A DNA stretch of 64,000 nucleotides from Flavobacterium quisquiliarum (GCF_019308285.1 NZ_WWEM01000038.1:62001-126000), one strand, 5' to 3'; counted from the stretch's first letter, positions 35,487-44,916 are shown. Program-made: numbers and translations. Notes: generated by a model from the sequence alone, not told the origin.

Positions 35487-36302
35487 ATGACACAAATAAG
35501 CATATTAGGCTGTGGATGGCTTGGACTTCCTCTAGCAAAAAAACTAATTAACAATGGAAATTCAGTAAAAGGATCCACAACTTCTGAAAATAAACTTTCA
35601 ACGTTAGAAGAAGCAGGAATAAATCCATTTTTGATTCATGTTGAGAGTGATGCCATTTTAGGAAACACAGATACTTTTTTAGCCGAAAGCAAAATCTTAA
35701 TTATTGATATTCCACCTAAATTGCGAAGTGAAAATCCTGATTCCGAAAAGAAAGTTTTTGTTGAGAAAATCAAAAATCTGATTCCTTTTATAGAAAAATC
35801 AACTATTGAAAAAGTACTTTTTATAAGTTCTACTTCGGTTTATGGAGATGACACTAACTTGGTTACAGAAGAAACCATTCCAAATCCGGAAACAGAAAGT
35901 GGCAGACAATTGCTTTTAGCCGAAGCTTTACTTCAAAACAATCCAAACTTCGAAACTACAATTCTACGTTTCGGCGGATTAATTGGAGAAGATCGTCATC
36001 CTGTCAAATTTTTAGCTGGAAAAGAAAACCTTGAAAATCCAGATGCTCCAGTGAATTTAATTCATCAAAAAGATTGCATCGCTATCATTGAAGAAATTAT
36101 AAAACAGTCAAAGTGGAATGAAGTTTTTAATGCCGTTGCTCCTTTTCATCCCACAAGAGAGGAATATTATACACAAAAAGCAAAAGATTTAAATCTGGTT
36201 TTACCGAAATTCAGTTCTGAAAAATCAAACATTAAAAAGACTATTTCTAGCGGAAAAATTGAGACAATTTTAAACTATCAATTTAAGCTGGAGAATTATT
36301 AA
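35487..36302 (+). CDS. NAD(P)-dependent epimerase/dehydratase-like (YeeZ-type) protein
   Basis: A 271-residue Rossmann-fold protein with MTQISILGCGWLGLPLAKKL (GxGxxG) at the start and the SDR-type segment SSTSVYGD near residue 115 (no standard YxxxK follows; the region reads SGRQLLLAEALL). This is the layout of the YeeZ-like extended SDR family, for which the substrate is unknown. It stands alone between two repeat-rich gaps. Confidence 0.8.
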   Translation: MTQISILGCGWLGLPLAKKLINNGNSVKGSTTSENKLSTLEEAGINPFLIHVESDAILGNTDTFLAESKILIIDIPPKLRSENPDSEKKVFVEKIKNLIPFIEKSTIEKVLFISSTSVYGDDTNLVTEETIPNPETESGRQLLLAEALLQNNPNFETTILRFGGLIGEDRHPVKFLAGKENLENPDAPVNLIHQKDCIAIIEEIIKQSKWNEVFNAVAPFHPTREEYYTQKAKDLNLVLPKFSSEKSNIKKTISSGKIETILNYQFKLENY

Positions 36303-36306
36303 AACC

Positions 36307-36390
36307 GTATAAGTTATGTAAGTTCATTTAAAAAGGCTTTTCCTAAAAACAAAAACTTAAATTACTTATATAACTTACATGGTTTAAAAA
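36307..36390. repeat. Inverted repeat ending in ACTTATATAACTTACATGGTTTA
   Basis: A left arm (about 36302-36331, ACCGTATAAGTTATGTAAG) faces a right arm (36358-36390, CTTATATAACTTACATGGTTT). The right arm recurs at 37890-37917 with about 25 identical bases, so this is a mobile or amplified intergenic unit. Confidence 0.5.
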
Positions 36391-36441
36391 AAACTTTGCG
36401 AACTTTGCGCTAAACTTAGCGTCTTTGCGGTTAAAAAAATT

Positions 36442-36918
36442 ATGGAAACAGTTTATATCAACTCCCCTTTAGGAATCACCAAAATTATTGGAGATGAAAA
36501 TGGTATTGCCGTAATTTCAGTTTCTGATGTTGGCACAAACGAAGTTTCTCAGACTATTCCCGAAGTTTTACAAAAAGCAGTTTTGCAGTTAAATGAATAT
36601 TTCGAAGGCAAAAGAACCGATTTTGAGCTCAAACTAAATCCGCAGGGAACCGAATTCCAGCAGAAAGTCTGGAAATCCTTATTAGAAATCCCATACGGAA
36701 AAACGGTTAGCTACATGGATCAGACCAAAAAACTGGGCGATGTTAAAGCCATTCGTGCAGTAGCTTCGGCAAATGGAAAAAATCCGCTTTGGATTGTAGT
36801 TCCTTGCCACAGAGTTATTGGAACAAACGGATCACTAACAGGATATGCAGGCGGATTGTCCCGCAAGAAATGGCTTTTGGAACATGAATGCCCATCTCCA
36901 CAGCAAAGTTTATTCTAG
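36442..36918 (+). CDS. ogt: Methylated-DNA--protein-cysteine methyltransferase
   Basis: A 158-residue suicide repair enzyme that removes O6-alkyl groups from guanine. The acceptor cysteine is Cys122 in VVPCHRVIG. The helix-turn-helix region around RAVASANGKNP and the C-terminal GYAGGLSRKKWLLEHE are typical. Without an Ada N-terminal zinc domain, it is the Ogt/Mgmt type. The two other genes downstream suggest a small repair neighbourhood. Confidence 0.94.
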   Translation: METVYINSPLGITKIIGDENGIAVISVSDVGTNEVSQTIPEVLQKAVLQLNEYFEGKRTDFELKLNPQGTEFQQKVWKSLLEIPYGKTVSYMDQTKKLGDVKAIRAVASANGKNPLWIVVPCHRVIGTNGSLTGYAGGLSRKKWLLEHECPSPQQSLF

Positions 36919-36920
36919 TT

Positions 36921-37096
36921 TTATAGCCACGAATTCACGAATTTTCTTTTTAATTAATTCGTTTAATTTATATTTCAATACTTTTTACATAAGAAAATTC
37001 ATTCGGTTTGTGTTTTTTAAAAATACTAAAATCAAATTTGTGTACATTTATATCAAATAAAAAAGTCAGAGTAAATTCGTGAATTCGTGGCTATAA
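36921..37096. repeat. Inverted repeat pair around the Ogt-exonuclease gap
   Basis: TTATAGCCACGAATTCACG at 36921 and its reverse complement ending at 37096 (AAATTCGTGAATTCGTGGCTATAA) are about 23 bp long and separated by ~125 bp of AT-rich sequence. The same AATTCGTG piece occurs in the 22.3-22.7 kb repeats. Confidence 0.6.
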
Positions 37097-37112
37097 AAAC
37101 CACATCAAAACT

Positions 37113-37826
37113 ATGATTGAAAAAATAAATCTCAACAACATTCTCTTTCTTGATATAGAAACCGTTCCAGAAGAAGAAAACTTCAATTCGCTTGACGCGG
37201 AAATGCAGACGCTTTGGGATTTGAAAACGCAATATCAGCGAAAAGACGAATTCTCTCTGGAAGAATTTTACGAACGTGCCGGTATTTGGGCTGAATTTGG
37301 CAAAATCATCTGTATTTCTGTCGGCTTTTTTACCATAAAAGGAGATGTTCGAAACTTTAGGGTTACTTCTTTCTTCGGCGAGGAAAAGAAAATCCTAAAA
37401 GACTTTTCTAATCTAATCAACAATCACTTTAATCAGCCACAGCATTTGTTGTGCGGCCATAATTCTAAAGAATTTGATATTCCGTTTATAGCGAGAAGAA
37501 TGATTATTAACCAAATGCCTATTCCGGACAAACTGAATTTATTTGGAAAAAAACCTTGGGAAATTCCGCATCTCGACACTTTAGAATTATGGAAGTTTGG
37601 AGATTATAAACATTTTACATCTCTAAAACTGCTAACTAAAATCCTCGGAGTTCCATCGCCAAAAGGCGATATTGACGGAAGTCAGGTTGCGCATGTTTAC
37701 TATGTTGAAAAAGACATTGACCGAATTATAACGTATTGCGAAAAAGATACTATTGCTGTTGCTCAGATATTTCTTCGTTTGAGAAGAGAAGATTTGCTGA
37801 TTGATGACGAGATTATTCATGTTTGA
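37113..37826 (+). CDS. PolB-like 3'-5' exonuclease
   Basis: A 237-residue protein of the predicted 3'-5' exonuclease family related to the proofreading domain of family B DNA polymerases (PF10108). The DEDD residues are visible: LFLDIETVPE (Asp14, Glu16), GHNSKEFDIPFIARR (the middle Asp), and YCEKDTIAVAQIFLRL (the last Asp). It has no polymerase domain. Probably a stand-alone DNA or RNA trimming enzyme, downstream of ogt. Confidence 0.88.
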   Translation: MIEKINLNNILFLDIETVPEEENFNSLDAEMQTLWDLKTQYQRKDEFSLEEFYERAGIWAEFGKIICISVGFFTIKGDVRNFRVTSFFGEEKKILKDFSNLINNHFNQPQHLLCGHNSKEFDIPFIARRMIINQMPIPDKLNLFGKKPWEIPHLDTLELWKFGDYKHFTSLKLLTKILGVPSPKGDIDGSQVAHVYYVEKDIDRIITYCEKDTIAVAQIFLRLRREDLLIDDEIIHV

Positions 37827-37839
37827 TTCTAAGATGCTA

Positions 37840-37857
37840 TCCCGATAGCTATCGGGA
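37840..37857. repeat. TCCCGATAGCTATCGGGA palindrome (copy 3 of 3)
   Basis: A perfect 18-bp palindrome, 13 bp after the exonuclease stop. It may act as a terminator as well as a repeat. Confidence 0.7.
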
Positions 37858-37929
37858 CTAAGTTGCTGAGATACTAAGGTTGGTTTTAATGAACTTATAT
37901 AACTTACATGGTTTAAAATAATTCTAATT

Positions 37930-39003
37930 ATGATTCATTCTGAAATTTCACATCATCGTATGAATGCTCAAAAGTTGTTTAAAACAACTCAGTGCTCTCC
38001 TCAAGAAGTTGTAAAACATTTTGGTGCGATGCAGGCGCAGGATTATGCTATGGCAAAATGGGCCGTTGGATCCCGATGTGATGCTTCTGAAACCGAAATT
38101 GAAGAAGCGGTAAATTCAGGACAGATTATTCGAACTCATATACTGCGACCGACCTGGCATTTTGTTGCTGCTGATGATATTTATTGGATGCTGGATATTT
38201 CGGCTCCTCAAATAAAAAGATTGGCCGTTTCTGGAGCTAAAAAATTTGATGTTGATCTCAAAAAGCTCGATCAGTTTAACACCAAAATTGAAAAACTGTT
38301 ATCTGGAAACAATCATTTGACGAGAGAAGAAATTATGCAGGAACTTGATGTCAAGAAAACCTCTAAAGAAGATTTTCTCGCCGCCTCCATTATGATGAAT
38401 GCAGAATTGGAAGGTTTGGTCTGCAACGGAAGAATGAAAGGGAAACAAATTACGTATGCTTTACTTGAAGAACGTGTCGAAAAACCAAAAACAAAACTCA
38501 CCAAAGAAGAAGGTGTTGCCAAACTTGCGCAACGTTATTTTGAGAGTCACGGCCCGGCAACTTTGCTCGATTTTTCGTGGTGGTCTGGTTTTTCTCCAAC
38601 AATTTGCAAATCAGTTATTGATGCAATTAAGTTGCATTTAAACCATATTACTATTGATAATCAGATATTTTGGTTTGGAAAAAATTCTAAAGAAGAGAAT
38701 CCCTTTCGCGAAAGCGTTCATTTTCTTCCAGCATTCGATGAGATATTAATTTCGTACAAAACACGAGAAGTTTCCTTTTCAGGAGATCATCAATCCAAAA
38801 CTTTTACTAATAATGGTATTTTTAAGCCTATTATTCTGGAGAATGGAAAAGTAATTGGAATCTGGAAAAGAACCATTAAAAAAGATCACATCAAAATTGA
38901 AACGGAATTTTTTAATGAGACAGAAAGTTCTAAAAAACAAGTTTTGTTTGAAGGAATTAAAGCTTTTGAAAATTATATGGGAACTAAAATTGTGATTGAA
39001 TAG
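37930..39003 (+). CDS. Winged-helix (AlkZ/HTH_42-like) protein
   Basis: A 357-residue protein of the winged-helix DNA-binding superfamily HTH_42, which includes the DNA glycosylases AlkZ and AlkX. The first domain holds the pattern GAMQAQDYAMAKWAVGSR, with Gln35-Ala-Gln37 matching the catalytic QxQ of AlkZ. Family knowledge says QxQ or QxD members excise interstrand crosslinks or bulky alkyl adducts. The neighbours Ogt and the exonuclease fit DNA repair. Activity here is inference. Confidence 0.78.
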   Translation: MIHSEISHHRMNAQKLFKTTQCSPQEVVKHFGAMQAQDYAMAKWAVGSRCDASETEIEEAVNSGQIIRTHILRPTWHFVAADDIYWMLDISAPQIKRLAVSGAKKFDVDLKKLDQFNTKIEKLLSGNNHLTREEIMQELDVKKTSKEDFLAASIMMNAELEGLVCNGRMKGKQITYALLEERVEKPKTKLTKEEGVAKLAQRYFESHGPATLLDFSWWSGFSPTICKSVIDAIKLHLNHITIDNQIFWFGKNSKEENPFRESVHFLPAFDEILISYKTREVSFSGDHQSKTFTNNGIFKPIILENGKVIGIWKRTIKKDHIKIETEFFNETESSKKQVLFEGIKAFENYMGTKIVIE

Positions 39004-39113
39004 ATTGCATTTTATCCTCAATATCGTTGTTTTTCGTAAACACTTCTCGTTTGACTACTAAAATCTTTATGCTTATTATTGCTAAATAATTACATTTACA
39101 AAAAATTATAGTT

Positions 39114-40553
39114 ATGGTATTGAGCAGATTTTGGTTAGTTATTTTTATTTCTTCGATTATTTTCATTGTAGCCAGTTTATTTACTGCCAATACATATACT
39201 ATTGATTCTGTTTTAAATGGAAAAAAAGACGATCCTATTTTAGTTTCAGAAAAGTACATCGAAGAACTTCCTGCTTTTATCAAAGACAGCATTCACAAAG
39301 CTCCCGATCAAACCATGATTATCAATCGTGATACGCTTAATGCCGACACGACTTATGTTTACAAAAACAAAACTGTAAAAATTTTCAGCGGACTTCAGAA
39401 GTCTGATGGTTTACTGCCAACTTGTAAAAGTACTTTAGTCGATTTGATTTTACCGCTTATTGCCTATTTGGCCTTTTTCTGCGGATTAATGGAACTTTTA
39501 ATTATTTCTGGAGCATCTGGAAATCTGGCAAAAGCATTGAGTCCAGTATTTGTAAAAGTGTTTCCAAGTATTCCAAAAAACCATCCTTCAATATCGTACA
39601 TGACTTTAAATTTTGCTGCCAATTTCTTGGGATTAGATTCGGCTGCAACTCCATTTGGACTTAAAGCAATGGAAAGTCTGCAGGAAATAAATCCGGATAA
39701 AGACAAAGCCAGTGATGCTCAGATTATGTTTATGTGTCTTCATGCTTCGGGATTAACCTTAATTGCCACTTCTATTATCGGTTATCGCGCTGCTGCAAAT
39801 GCCAGTAATCCAGCCGATGTAATGCTTCCGTGTATTATCACTTCATTCATTGGTACAATCGCTGCGTTCTTAATTGTGGGTATCAAACAGAAAATCAACT
39901 TTAAAAGTGCTTCACTTCTTATTGGGTTAATGGGTTTAATTGCTGCTATTGTTGGTTTATTGATGTATGTTAATCATTTGGATTTAATTGGAAAAAACTA
40001 TTTTACTTCTAATCTTTCAGGATTGATATTATTGACGATCATCGTTTTCACGTTGATTTTTTCTTTCAGACATGAACAAAAGTTCAAAGATGCCAATACA
40101 ACCGTTTTTGACACTTTTGTAGTCGGAGCAAACAATGGAGTAAAAACAGGAGTTACGATTTTCCCTTATGTTTTAGGGATGTTAGTTGCAATTTCCTTAT
40201 TCAGAAACAGCGGTTTATTTGAAATTATCAGCGACGGAATCGGATTTGTATTTTCAAATATGGGTGTAAGTAAAGAAATTACTAATGCGTTGCCTGTTGC
40301 GATGCTTCGTCCGTTTAGTTCTGCAGGATCGAGAGGTTTCTTAATCGATTCCATGAATACTTTTGGTGCTGATTCTTTAACGGCTAGATTGAGCAGTATT
40401 TTCCAGTGCAGTGCCGAAAGTACGTTTTACGTAATTGCAGTTTATTTTGGGTCTGTAAACATCAAAAACACACGTTACGCTTTGGGTACAATGCTTTTGG
40501 TAGATTTGATTTGTGTGATTACGGCAATTTTTGTGGCGACTTGGTTTTTTTAA
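39114..40553 (+). CDS. Nucleoside-recognition (SpmA/SpmB-like) membrane protein
   Basis: A 479-residue membrane protein with about ten helices and two Gate/nucleoside-recognition domains, resembling fused spore maturation proteins A and B, which occur in non-sporulating Bacteroidota. One N-terminal helix (about 6-26), a periplasmic segment (about 27-100) rich in D/K, then pore-like repeats such as NFLGLDSAATPFGLKAM and NALPVAMLRPFSSAGSRGF. The transport substrate is unknown. Confidence 0.85.
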   Translation: MVLSRFWLVIFISSIIFIVASLFTANTYTIDSVLNGKKDDPILVSEKYIEELPAFIKDSIHKAPDQTMIINRDTLNADTTYVYKNKTVKIFSGLQKSDGLLPTCKSTLVDLILPLIAYLAFFCGLMELLIISGASGNLAKALSPVFVKVFPSIPKNHPSISYMTLNFAANFLGLDSAATPFGLKAMESLQEINPDKDKASDAQIMFMCLHASGLTLIATSIIGYRAAANASNPADVMLPCIITSFIGTIAAFLIVGIKQKINFKSASLLIGLMGLIAAIVGLLMYVNHLDLIGKNYFTSNLSGLILLTIIVFTLIFSFRHEQKFKDANTTVFDTFVVGANNGVKTGVTIFPYVLGMLVAISLFRNSGLFEIISDGIGFVFSNMGVSKEITNALPVAMLRPFSSAGSRGFLIDSMNTFGADSLTARLSSIFQCSAESTFYVIAVYFGSVNIKNTRYALGTMLLVDLICVITAIFVATWFF

Positions 40554-40688
40554 TTTGAACCAATCTCATTCAAAATCAAAAAGAGCATCACAAAAAACAA
40601 AGCTTTAATGAGGAATATTTAAATTTTCTGAATAAATTTAGCATCCAATACGATGAAAAATTTATTTTTGAAAATCTAAAATAATACC

Positions 40689-41435
40689 ATGAAAACCCCA
40701 ATTTTCTTTTCCTTACTACTTTTAATCGGATGTCAAAACAAACCTACTAATTCAGAAGCCGTTACAGAATTGCCCGTGCCGCAAGAAATTGCTATGATCA
40801 CAAACGATGATGCTGCTGATGAACGTGCTCTTCGAACGGATACTATTTATCTTTCTGAAGATAAAAATAGTTCAATTACACATGTTTTAGCAAATCTTGT
40901 AGATCTAAAGGCCGATCAGGACAGCATAATGACTTCAAAGTTCAGATTGGATTTTTATCAGAATAAAAACAAATTGATTTCTTCTAAAGTTGTCATTAAA
41001 AATTACGAGAAAGGATCAGAATGGGGAGGCTCTATTGGTTTAACCAATACTTCTCATAAAAATTCTCCTTTCATACAGCTAGGTTTTGGATATCCTGCTT
41101 GTGGTTATGTACATGAAAACTATTTGTATTACTTCAAAAACAATTCTTTACAGCTTGTTCATCAATGGAATACCATGTCAGACAGCGGTTGGGGAAATTG
41201 GCTGGAAATTGTAAATCCTTCTAATGATTCTGATCCAAAATCTTTTTATTGCAAAACTGTTGCATTTGTGCCGGCAGATGAAGATGAGAACATGGACATG
41301 GGAGTTCTTACACACTCAGATTCAATTAGTTTTGAATTAAAAGGAAACCAATGGAGCAAGAAATTACTTTCGGCAAAAGACAAAGCATACTTTCAAAAAA
41401 AGATGACTTTTGATCAATTTAACAGTGCTGAATAA
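40689..41435 (+). CDS. Lipoprotein, unknown
   Basis: A 248-residue protein with a signal peptide and lipobox LLIGC (Cys15). The mature protein is beta-rich with segments QLGFGYPACGYVHENYLYYF and SGWGNWLEIVN, and is acidic. No family recognised. It stands between the nucleoside-recognition gene and fumarase, both on the same strand, with gaps of 135 and 73 bp. Confidence 0.7.
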   Translation: MKTPIFFSLLLLIGCQNKPTNSEAVTELPVPQEIAMITNDDAADERALRTDTIYLSEDKNSSITHVLANLVDLKADQDSIMTSKFRLDFYQNKNKLISSKVVIKNYEKGSEWGGSIGLTNTSHKNSPFIQLGFGYPACGYVHENYLYYFKNNSLQLVHQWNTMSDSGWGNWLEIVNPSNDSDPKSFYCKTVAFVPADEDENMDMGVLTHSDSISFELKGNQWSKKLLSAKDKAYFQKKMTFDQFNSAE

Positions 41436-41483
41436 AACTGTCTAGAAGGCCTTATTCAAATTCTTTCTTAGGTAAATAATTTC

Positions 41484-41491
41484 TAAATTTG
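41484..41491 (+). promoter_or_regulatory. -7 element TAAATTTG before fumarase
   Basis: An exact TAnnTTTG match 17 bp before the ATG. The -33 box is not clear. Confidence 0.45.
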
Positions 41492-41508
41492 TAAAAAAAA
41501 ACAAAGCA

Positions 41509-43113
41509 ATGATTGATTTTATATACCAAGATCCTTATCCGATCTTAAAGGACGATACGCAGTATCGCAAAATCACCTCAGATTTTGTGAAAGTGGAGCA
41601 ATTTGGAGAACGTGAAGTTTTAACTGTTGATCCAAAAGGTTTAGAATTATTAGCTGAAGAAGCTTTAACGGATGTTTCGTTTATGTTACGAACGACACAT
41701 TTGCAAAAATTAAGAAAAATTCTAGACGATCCAGAAGCTACAGACAACGATCGTTTTGTTGCTTACAATTTACTTCAAAATGCTTCGGTTGCTGCTGAAG
41801 GTCAGTTACCAAGTTGTCAGGATACCGGAACGGCGATTGTAATGGCTAAAAAAGGAGAAAGCATCTTTACTGGTGTTGATGATGCTGAATGGTTGAGCCG
41901 AGGAATTTTTAATACATACCAAAAAAGAAACTTACGTTATTCGCAGATTGTTCCGATTTCGATGTTTGAAGAAAAGAATTCAGGTTCAAATCTTCCGGCT
42001 CAAATCGACATTTATGCTAAAAAAGGAACTTCTTATGACTTTTTGTTTATGGCAAAAGGCGGAGGATCTGCTAACAAAACATACTTATACCAACAAACAA
42101 AATCTTTGTTGAATGAAAAATCATTAGATGAATTCATTCGCGCCAAAATTAAAGATTTAGGAACTTCTGCTTGTCCTCCATATCACTTAGCTTTGGTAAT
42201 CGGTGGAACTTCTGCCGAAGCAAACTTAAGTGCTGTTAAAAAAGCTTCTGCAGGATATTATGATCATCTTCCAACTACTGGAAACATGGCTGGTCAGGCT
42301 TTTCGTGATCACGAATGGGAAGAACGTGTTCAGAAAATCTGTCAGGAAAGTGCTATCGGAGCACAGTTTGGTGGAAAATATTTCACACATGACGTTCGTG
42401 TAATCCGTCTGCCTCGTCACGCAGCTTCTTGCCCGGTTGGATTAGGTGTTTCTTGTTCTGCGGATAGAAACATCAAAGGAAAAATTACCAAAGACGGAAT
42501 CTTCGTTGAGCAGTTAGAAGTAAATCCAAAACAGTTTTTACCAGAAACAGCGCCGCATTTAGAAGCTCCTGTAGAAATTGATTTAGATCAGCCAATGGCA
42601 GATATTTTAGCTAAATTATCTCAATATCCAGTTAAAACACGTTTAAAATTAAACGGAACTGTAATTGTTGCCCGAGATATTGCTCACGCCAAAATCAAAG
42701 AATTATTAGACGCTGGAAAACCAATGCCTGATTATTTCAAAAATCACCCCGTTTATTATGCTGGTCCTGCTAAAACACCAGACGGAATGGCTTCTGGAAG
42801 TTTTGGCCCAACTACTGCCGGCCGTATGGATGTTTATGTAGATGAATTCCAGAAAAATGGTGGAAGTATGATTATGCTTGCAAAAGGAAATCGTACCAAA
42901 CAAGTTACGGATGCCTGCAACAAATACGGCGGATTCTATTTAGGTTCTATTGGAGGTCCTGCAGCTATTTTGGCTCAAGACAACATTCTTAAAGTTGAAG
43001 TAGTTGATTTTGAAGAACTAGGAATGGAAGCTGTTCGTAAAATCACAGTGAAAGATTTCCCTGCATTCATTATTACAGATGATAAAGGAAATGATTTCTT
43101 TGCTAATTTATAA
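41509..43113 (+). CDS. fumA: Fumarate hydratase, class I (Fe-S)
   Basis: A 534-residue TCA-cycle enzyme interconverting fumarate and malate, with an oxygen-sensitive [4Fe-4S] cluster. Single-chain form with alpha and beta regions fused. Cluster-region cysteines include Cys103 in LPSCQDTGTA and those in SACPPYHLAL and ASCPVGLGVSC. The C-terminal FGPTTAGRMD is typical of the beta part. Full length, no fault. Followed by a nested terminator. Confidence 0.94.
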   Translation: MIDFIYQDPYPILKDDTQYRKITSDFVKVEQFGEREVLTVDPKGLELLAEEALTDVSFMLRTTHLQKLRKILDDPEATDNDRFVAYNLLQNASVAAEGQLPSCQDTGTAIVMAKKGESIFTGVDDAEWLSRGIFNTYQKRNLRYSQIVPISMFEEKNSGSNLPAQIDIYAKKGTSYDFLFMAKGGGSANKTYLYQQTKSLLNEKSLDEFIRAKIKDLGTSACPPYHLALVIGGTSAEANLSAVKKASAGYYDHLPTTGNMAGQAFRDHEWEERVQKICQESAIGAQFGGKYFTHDVRVIRLPRHAASCPVGLGVSCSADRNIKGKITKDGIFVEQLEVNPKQFLPETAPHLEAPVEIDLDQPMADILAKLSQYPVKTRLKLNGTVIVARDIAHAKIKELLDAGKPMPDYFKNHPVYYAGPAKTPDGMASGSFGPTTAGRMDVYVDEFQKNGGSMIMLAKGNRTKQVTDACNKYGGFYLGSIGGPAAILAQDNILKVEVVDFEELGMEAVRKITVKDFPAFIITDDKGNDFFANL

Positions 43114-43117
43114 TTTT

Positions 43118-43229
43118 TTGCCACAAAGGCTCTAAGACACAAAGTTTTTTATAAAAGTTAAACCGCTCATCGAGCGGTTTCTTTATTTCTATATTAAATA
43201 AAACTAGCGTCTTAGAGCCTTTGTGGCAA
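43118..43229. terminator. Nested bidirectional terminator with CACAAAG-type arms
   Basis: An inner hairpin AAACCGCTC-ATC-GAGCGGTTT (43160-43180) lies inside inverted GCCACAAAGGCTCTAAGAC arms (43118-43153 and 43208-43229). The element fills the gap between convergent fumarase and the PAS gene. An almost identical design sits at 46377-46491. Confidence 0.8.
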
Positions 43230-43230
43230 A

Positions 43231-43731
43231 TCAAGCACTTAAATCTTGCTTTTCAAAAGCTATAAAATGCGAAACTTCTCCTTTTAGGTTATAAACTGGC
43301 GAAGCATCAATTTTACATTTATATGTTTTCCCATTTTTTCGGTAGTTATCCAGTGTTTTTTCAAATGGAATTTTCTTCGCCAAAGCTTCTCTGATTTCTT
43401 TCAAAGTCTTTTTTGAAGTAGCAGGTCCTTGAAACATCTTTGGTGTTTTACCTAAAATTTCTTCTGCTTTGTAACCCGTCATTTTTTTGATACCACTCGA
43501 AACGAAAACAATTTTCAAATCTAAATCAGTTACCACAACAACTTCTTCTTTGATTCTTTCTTTGATATTCAGCTTTTTTTCATCCCAGGTAAATTGAGTA
43601 GAAATCTGATCCACCTTTTCCAAATCAGCAGTTAAATCTTTTAATTCTTTTACATATTCATAATGAAAATCCCAAGAAAGAATCGGAACAGTATTTCGTT
43701 GCAATAAATCGTCAGAGTTTGTATCTTTCAT
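43231..43731 (-). CDS. Single PAS-domain protein, LOV-like without the cysteine
   Basis: A 166-residue soluble protein with one PAS domain (about 55-160). It resembles the LOV subgroup, but where LOV proteins have GRNCRFLQG this one has GKTPKMFQG, so the photoreactive flavin cysteine is replaced by proline. It ends with a typical beta-sheet IDASPVYNLKGEVSHFIAFEK. No output domain is attached, so it would act through partners. An N-terminal helical part (1-50) may form a coiled coil. Confidence 0.8.
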   Translation of the reverse strand: MKDTNSDDLLQRNTVPILSWDFHYEYVKELKDLTADLEKVDQISTQFTWDEKKLNIKERIKEEVVVVTDLDLKIVFVSSGIKKMTGYKAEEILGKTPKMFQGPATSKKTLKEIREALAKKIPFEKTLDNYRKNGKTYKCKIDASPVYNLKGEVSHFIAFEKQDLSA

Positions 43732-43833
43732 ATAAACCTAGTTTAGATCATCAACAAATGTTTTCCTCCAAAGGTAAATTAAAAACCCCATTAACCCCTA
43801 AAGAATACTGTGATATATGTGTTAAAAATAGTA

Positions 43834-44916
43834 CTAAAACGTAAATTTTAGTTGTACAACGACAGCCTTTTTTTCTTCGGTATTCAAATTACTTAAAGAA
43901 ATCCCAAGTAAACGAACCGAATCTTTCATTTTTTCCTGATATAACAATTCTTCTACGTTTTCCATAATCAAACTTTTATCCGAAATAAAATAAGGTAGCG
44001 TTTTACTTCTGGTCTGCTGCGAAAAATCGCTGTATTTTATTTTCAAAGTAATTGTTTTACCTGAAATATTGTGTCTTTTCAACCGTTTTTCCAATGAAAC
44101 TGCAATTCTTTCCAACTGTTCCATCATAAAAATCTCTGATGAAAGATTGACATCAAAAGTGTGTTCTGCCGCTACAGATTTGGTAATTCGAGACGATTTT
44201 ACTTCACTGTTATGAATGCCACGAACGACATTGTAATAAAAAGCTCCCGATTTCCCGAAGTGTTTTTCTAGAAAATCTAGAGATCTACTTTTTAAATCCG
44301 TTCCTGTAAAAATCCCAAGTTGATACATTTTTTCGGTTGTCACCTTCCCTACTCCATAAAATTTACGAATCGGCAGATCCTCCAAAAAAGCTTCAACTTC
44401 ATCTGGATTTACGGTTTTTTGTCCATTGGGTTTATTATAATCACTGGCAATTTTAGCGACAAATTTATTGATTGAAATACCCGCAGAAGCTGTTAGCCCC
44501 ACTTCATTAAAAATTCTGCTTCGAATTTCCTGTGCTAGTAAACTTGCACTTGGATTTCCTTTTTTGTTCTGAGTTACATCTAAATATGCTTCGTCAAGCG
44601 AAAGAGGTTCAACTAAATCAGTATAATCATGAAAGATTTTATGGATCTTGGATGAAATTTCTTTATAACGATCAAATCTCGGGCGGACAAAGATAATATC
44701 CGGACAGTATTTTTTAGCCAAAACCCCGCTGATTGCACTTCTAACACCAAATTTTCTAGCTTCATAACTTGCCGCTGAAACCACTCCTCTATTTTCTGAA
44801 CCGCCGACCGCAACGGGCTTTCCTCTTAATTCAGGATTGTCCATCTGCTCTACCGATGCATAAAAAGCATCCATATCGATGTGAATGATTTTGCGATATG
44901 TTGGTATTTCAGACAT
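43834..44916 (-). CDS. dinB: DNA polymerase IV
   Basis: Y-family translesion polymerase of 360 residues. Metal-binding acids are in IHIDMDAFYASVE (Asp14) and SLDEAYLDV (Asp108, Glu109). The little finger domain follows (about 240-345). The C-terminal end QLKFTF looks like a beta-clamp-binding peptide of the QLxLF type. It would bypass damaged bases. Divergent from the phosphatase gene. Confidence 0.95.
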   Translation of the reverse strand: MSEIPTYRKIIHIDMDAFYASVEQMDNPELRGKPVAVGGSENRGVVSAASYEARKFGVRSAISGVLAKKYCPDIIFVRPRFDRYKEISSKIHKIFHDYTDLVEPLSLDEAYLDVTQNKKGNPSASLLAQEIRSRIFNEVGLTASAGISINKFVAKIASDYNKPNGQKTVNPDEVEAFLEDLPIRKFYGVGKVTTEKMYQLGIFTGTDLKSRSLDFLEKHFGKSGAFYYNVVRGIHNSEVKSSRITKSVAAEHTFDVNLSSEIFMMEQLERIAVSLEKRLKRHNISGKTITLKIKYSDFSQQTRSKTLPYFISDKSLIMENVEELLYQEKMKDSVRLLGISLSNLNTEEKKAVVVQLKFTF

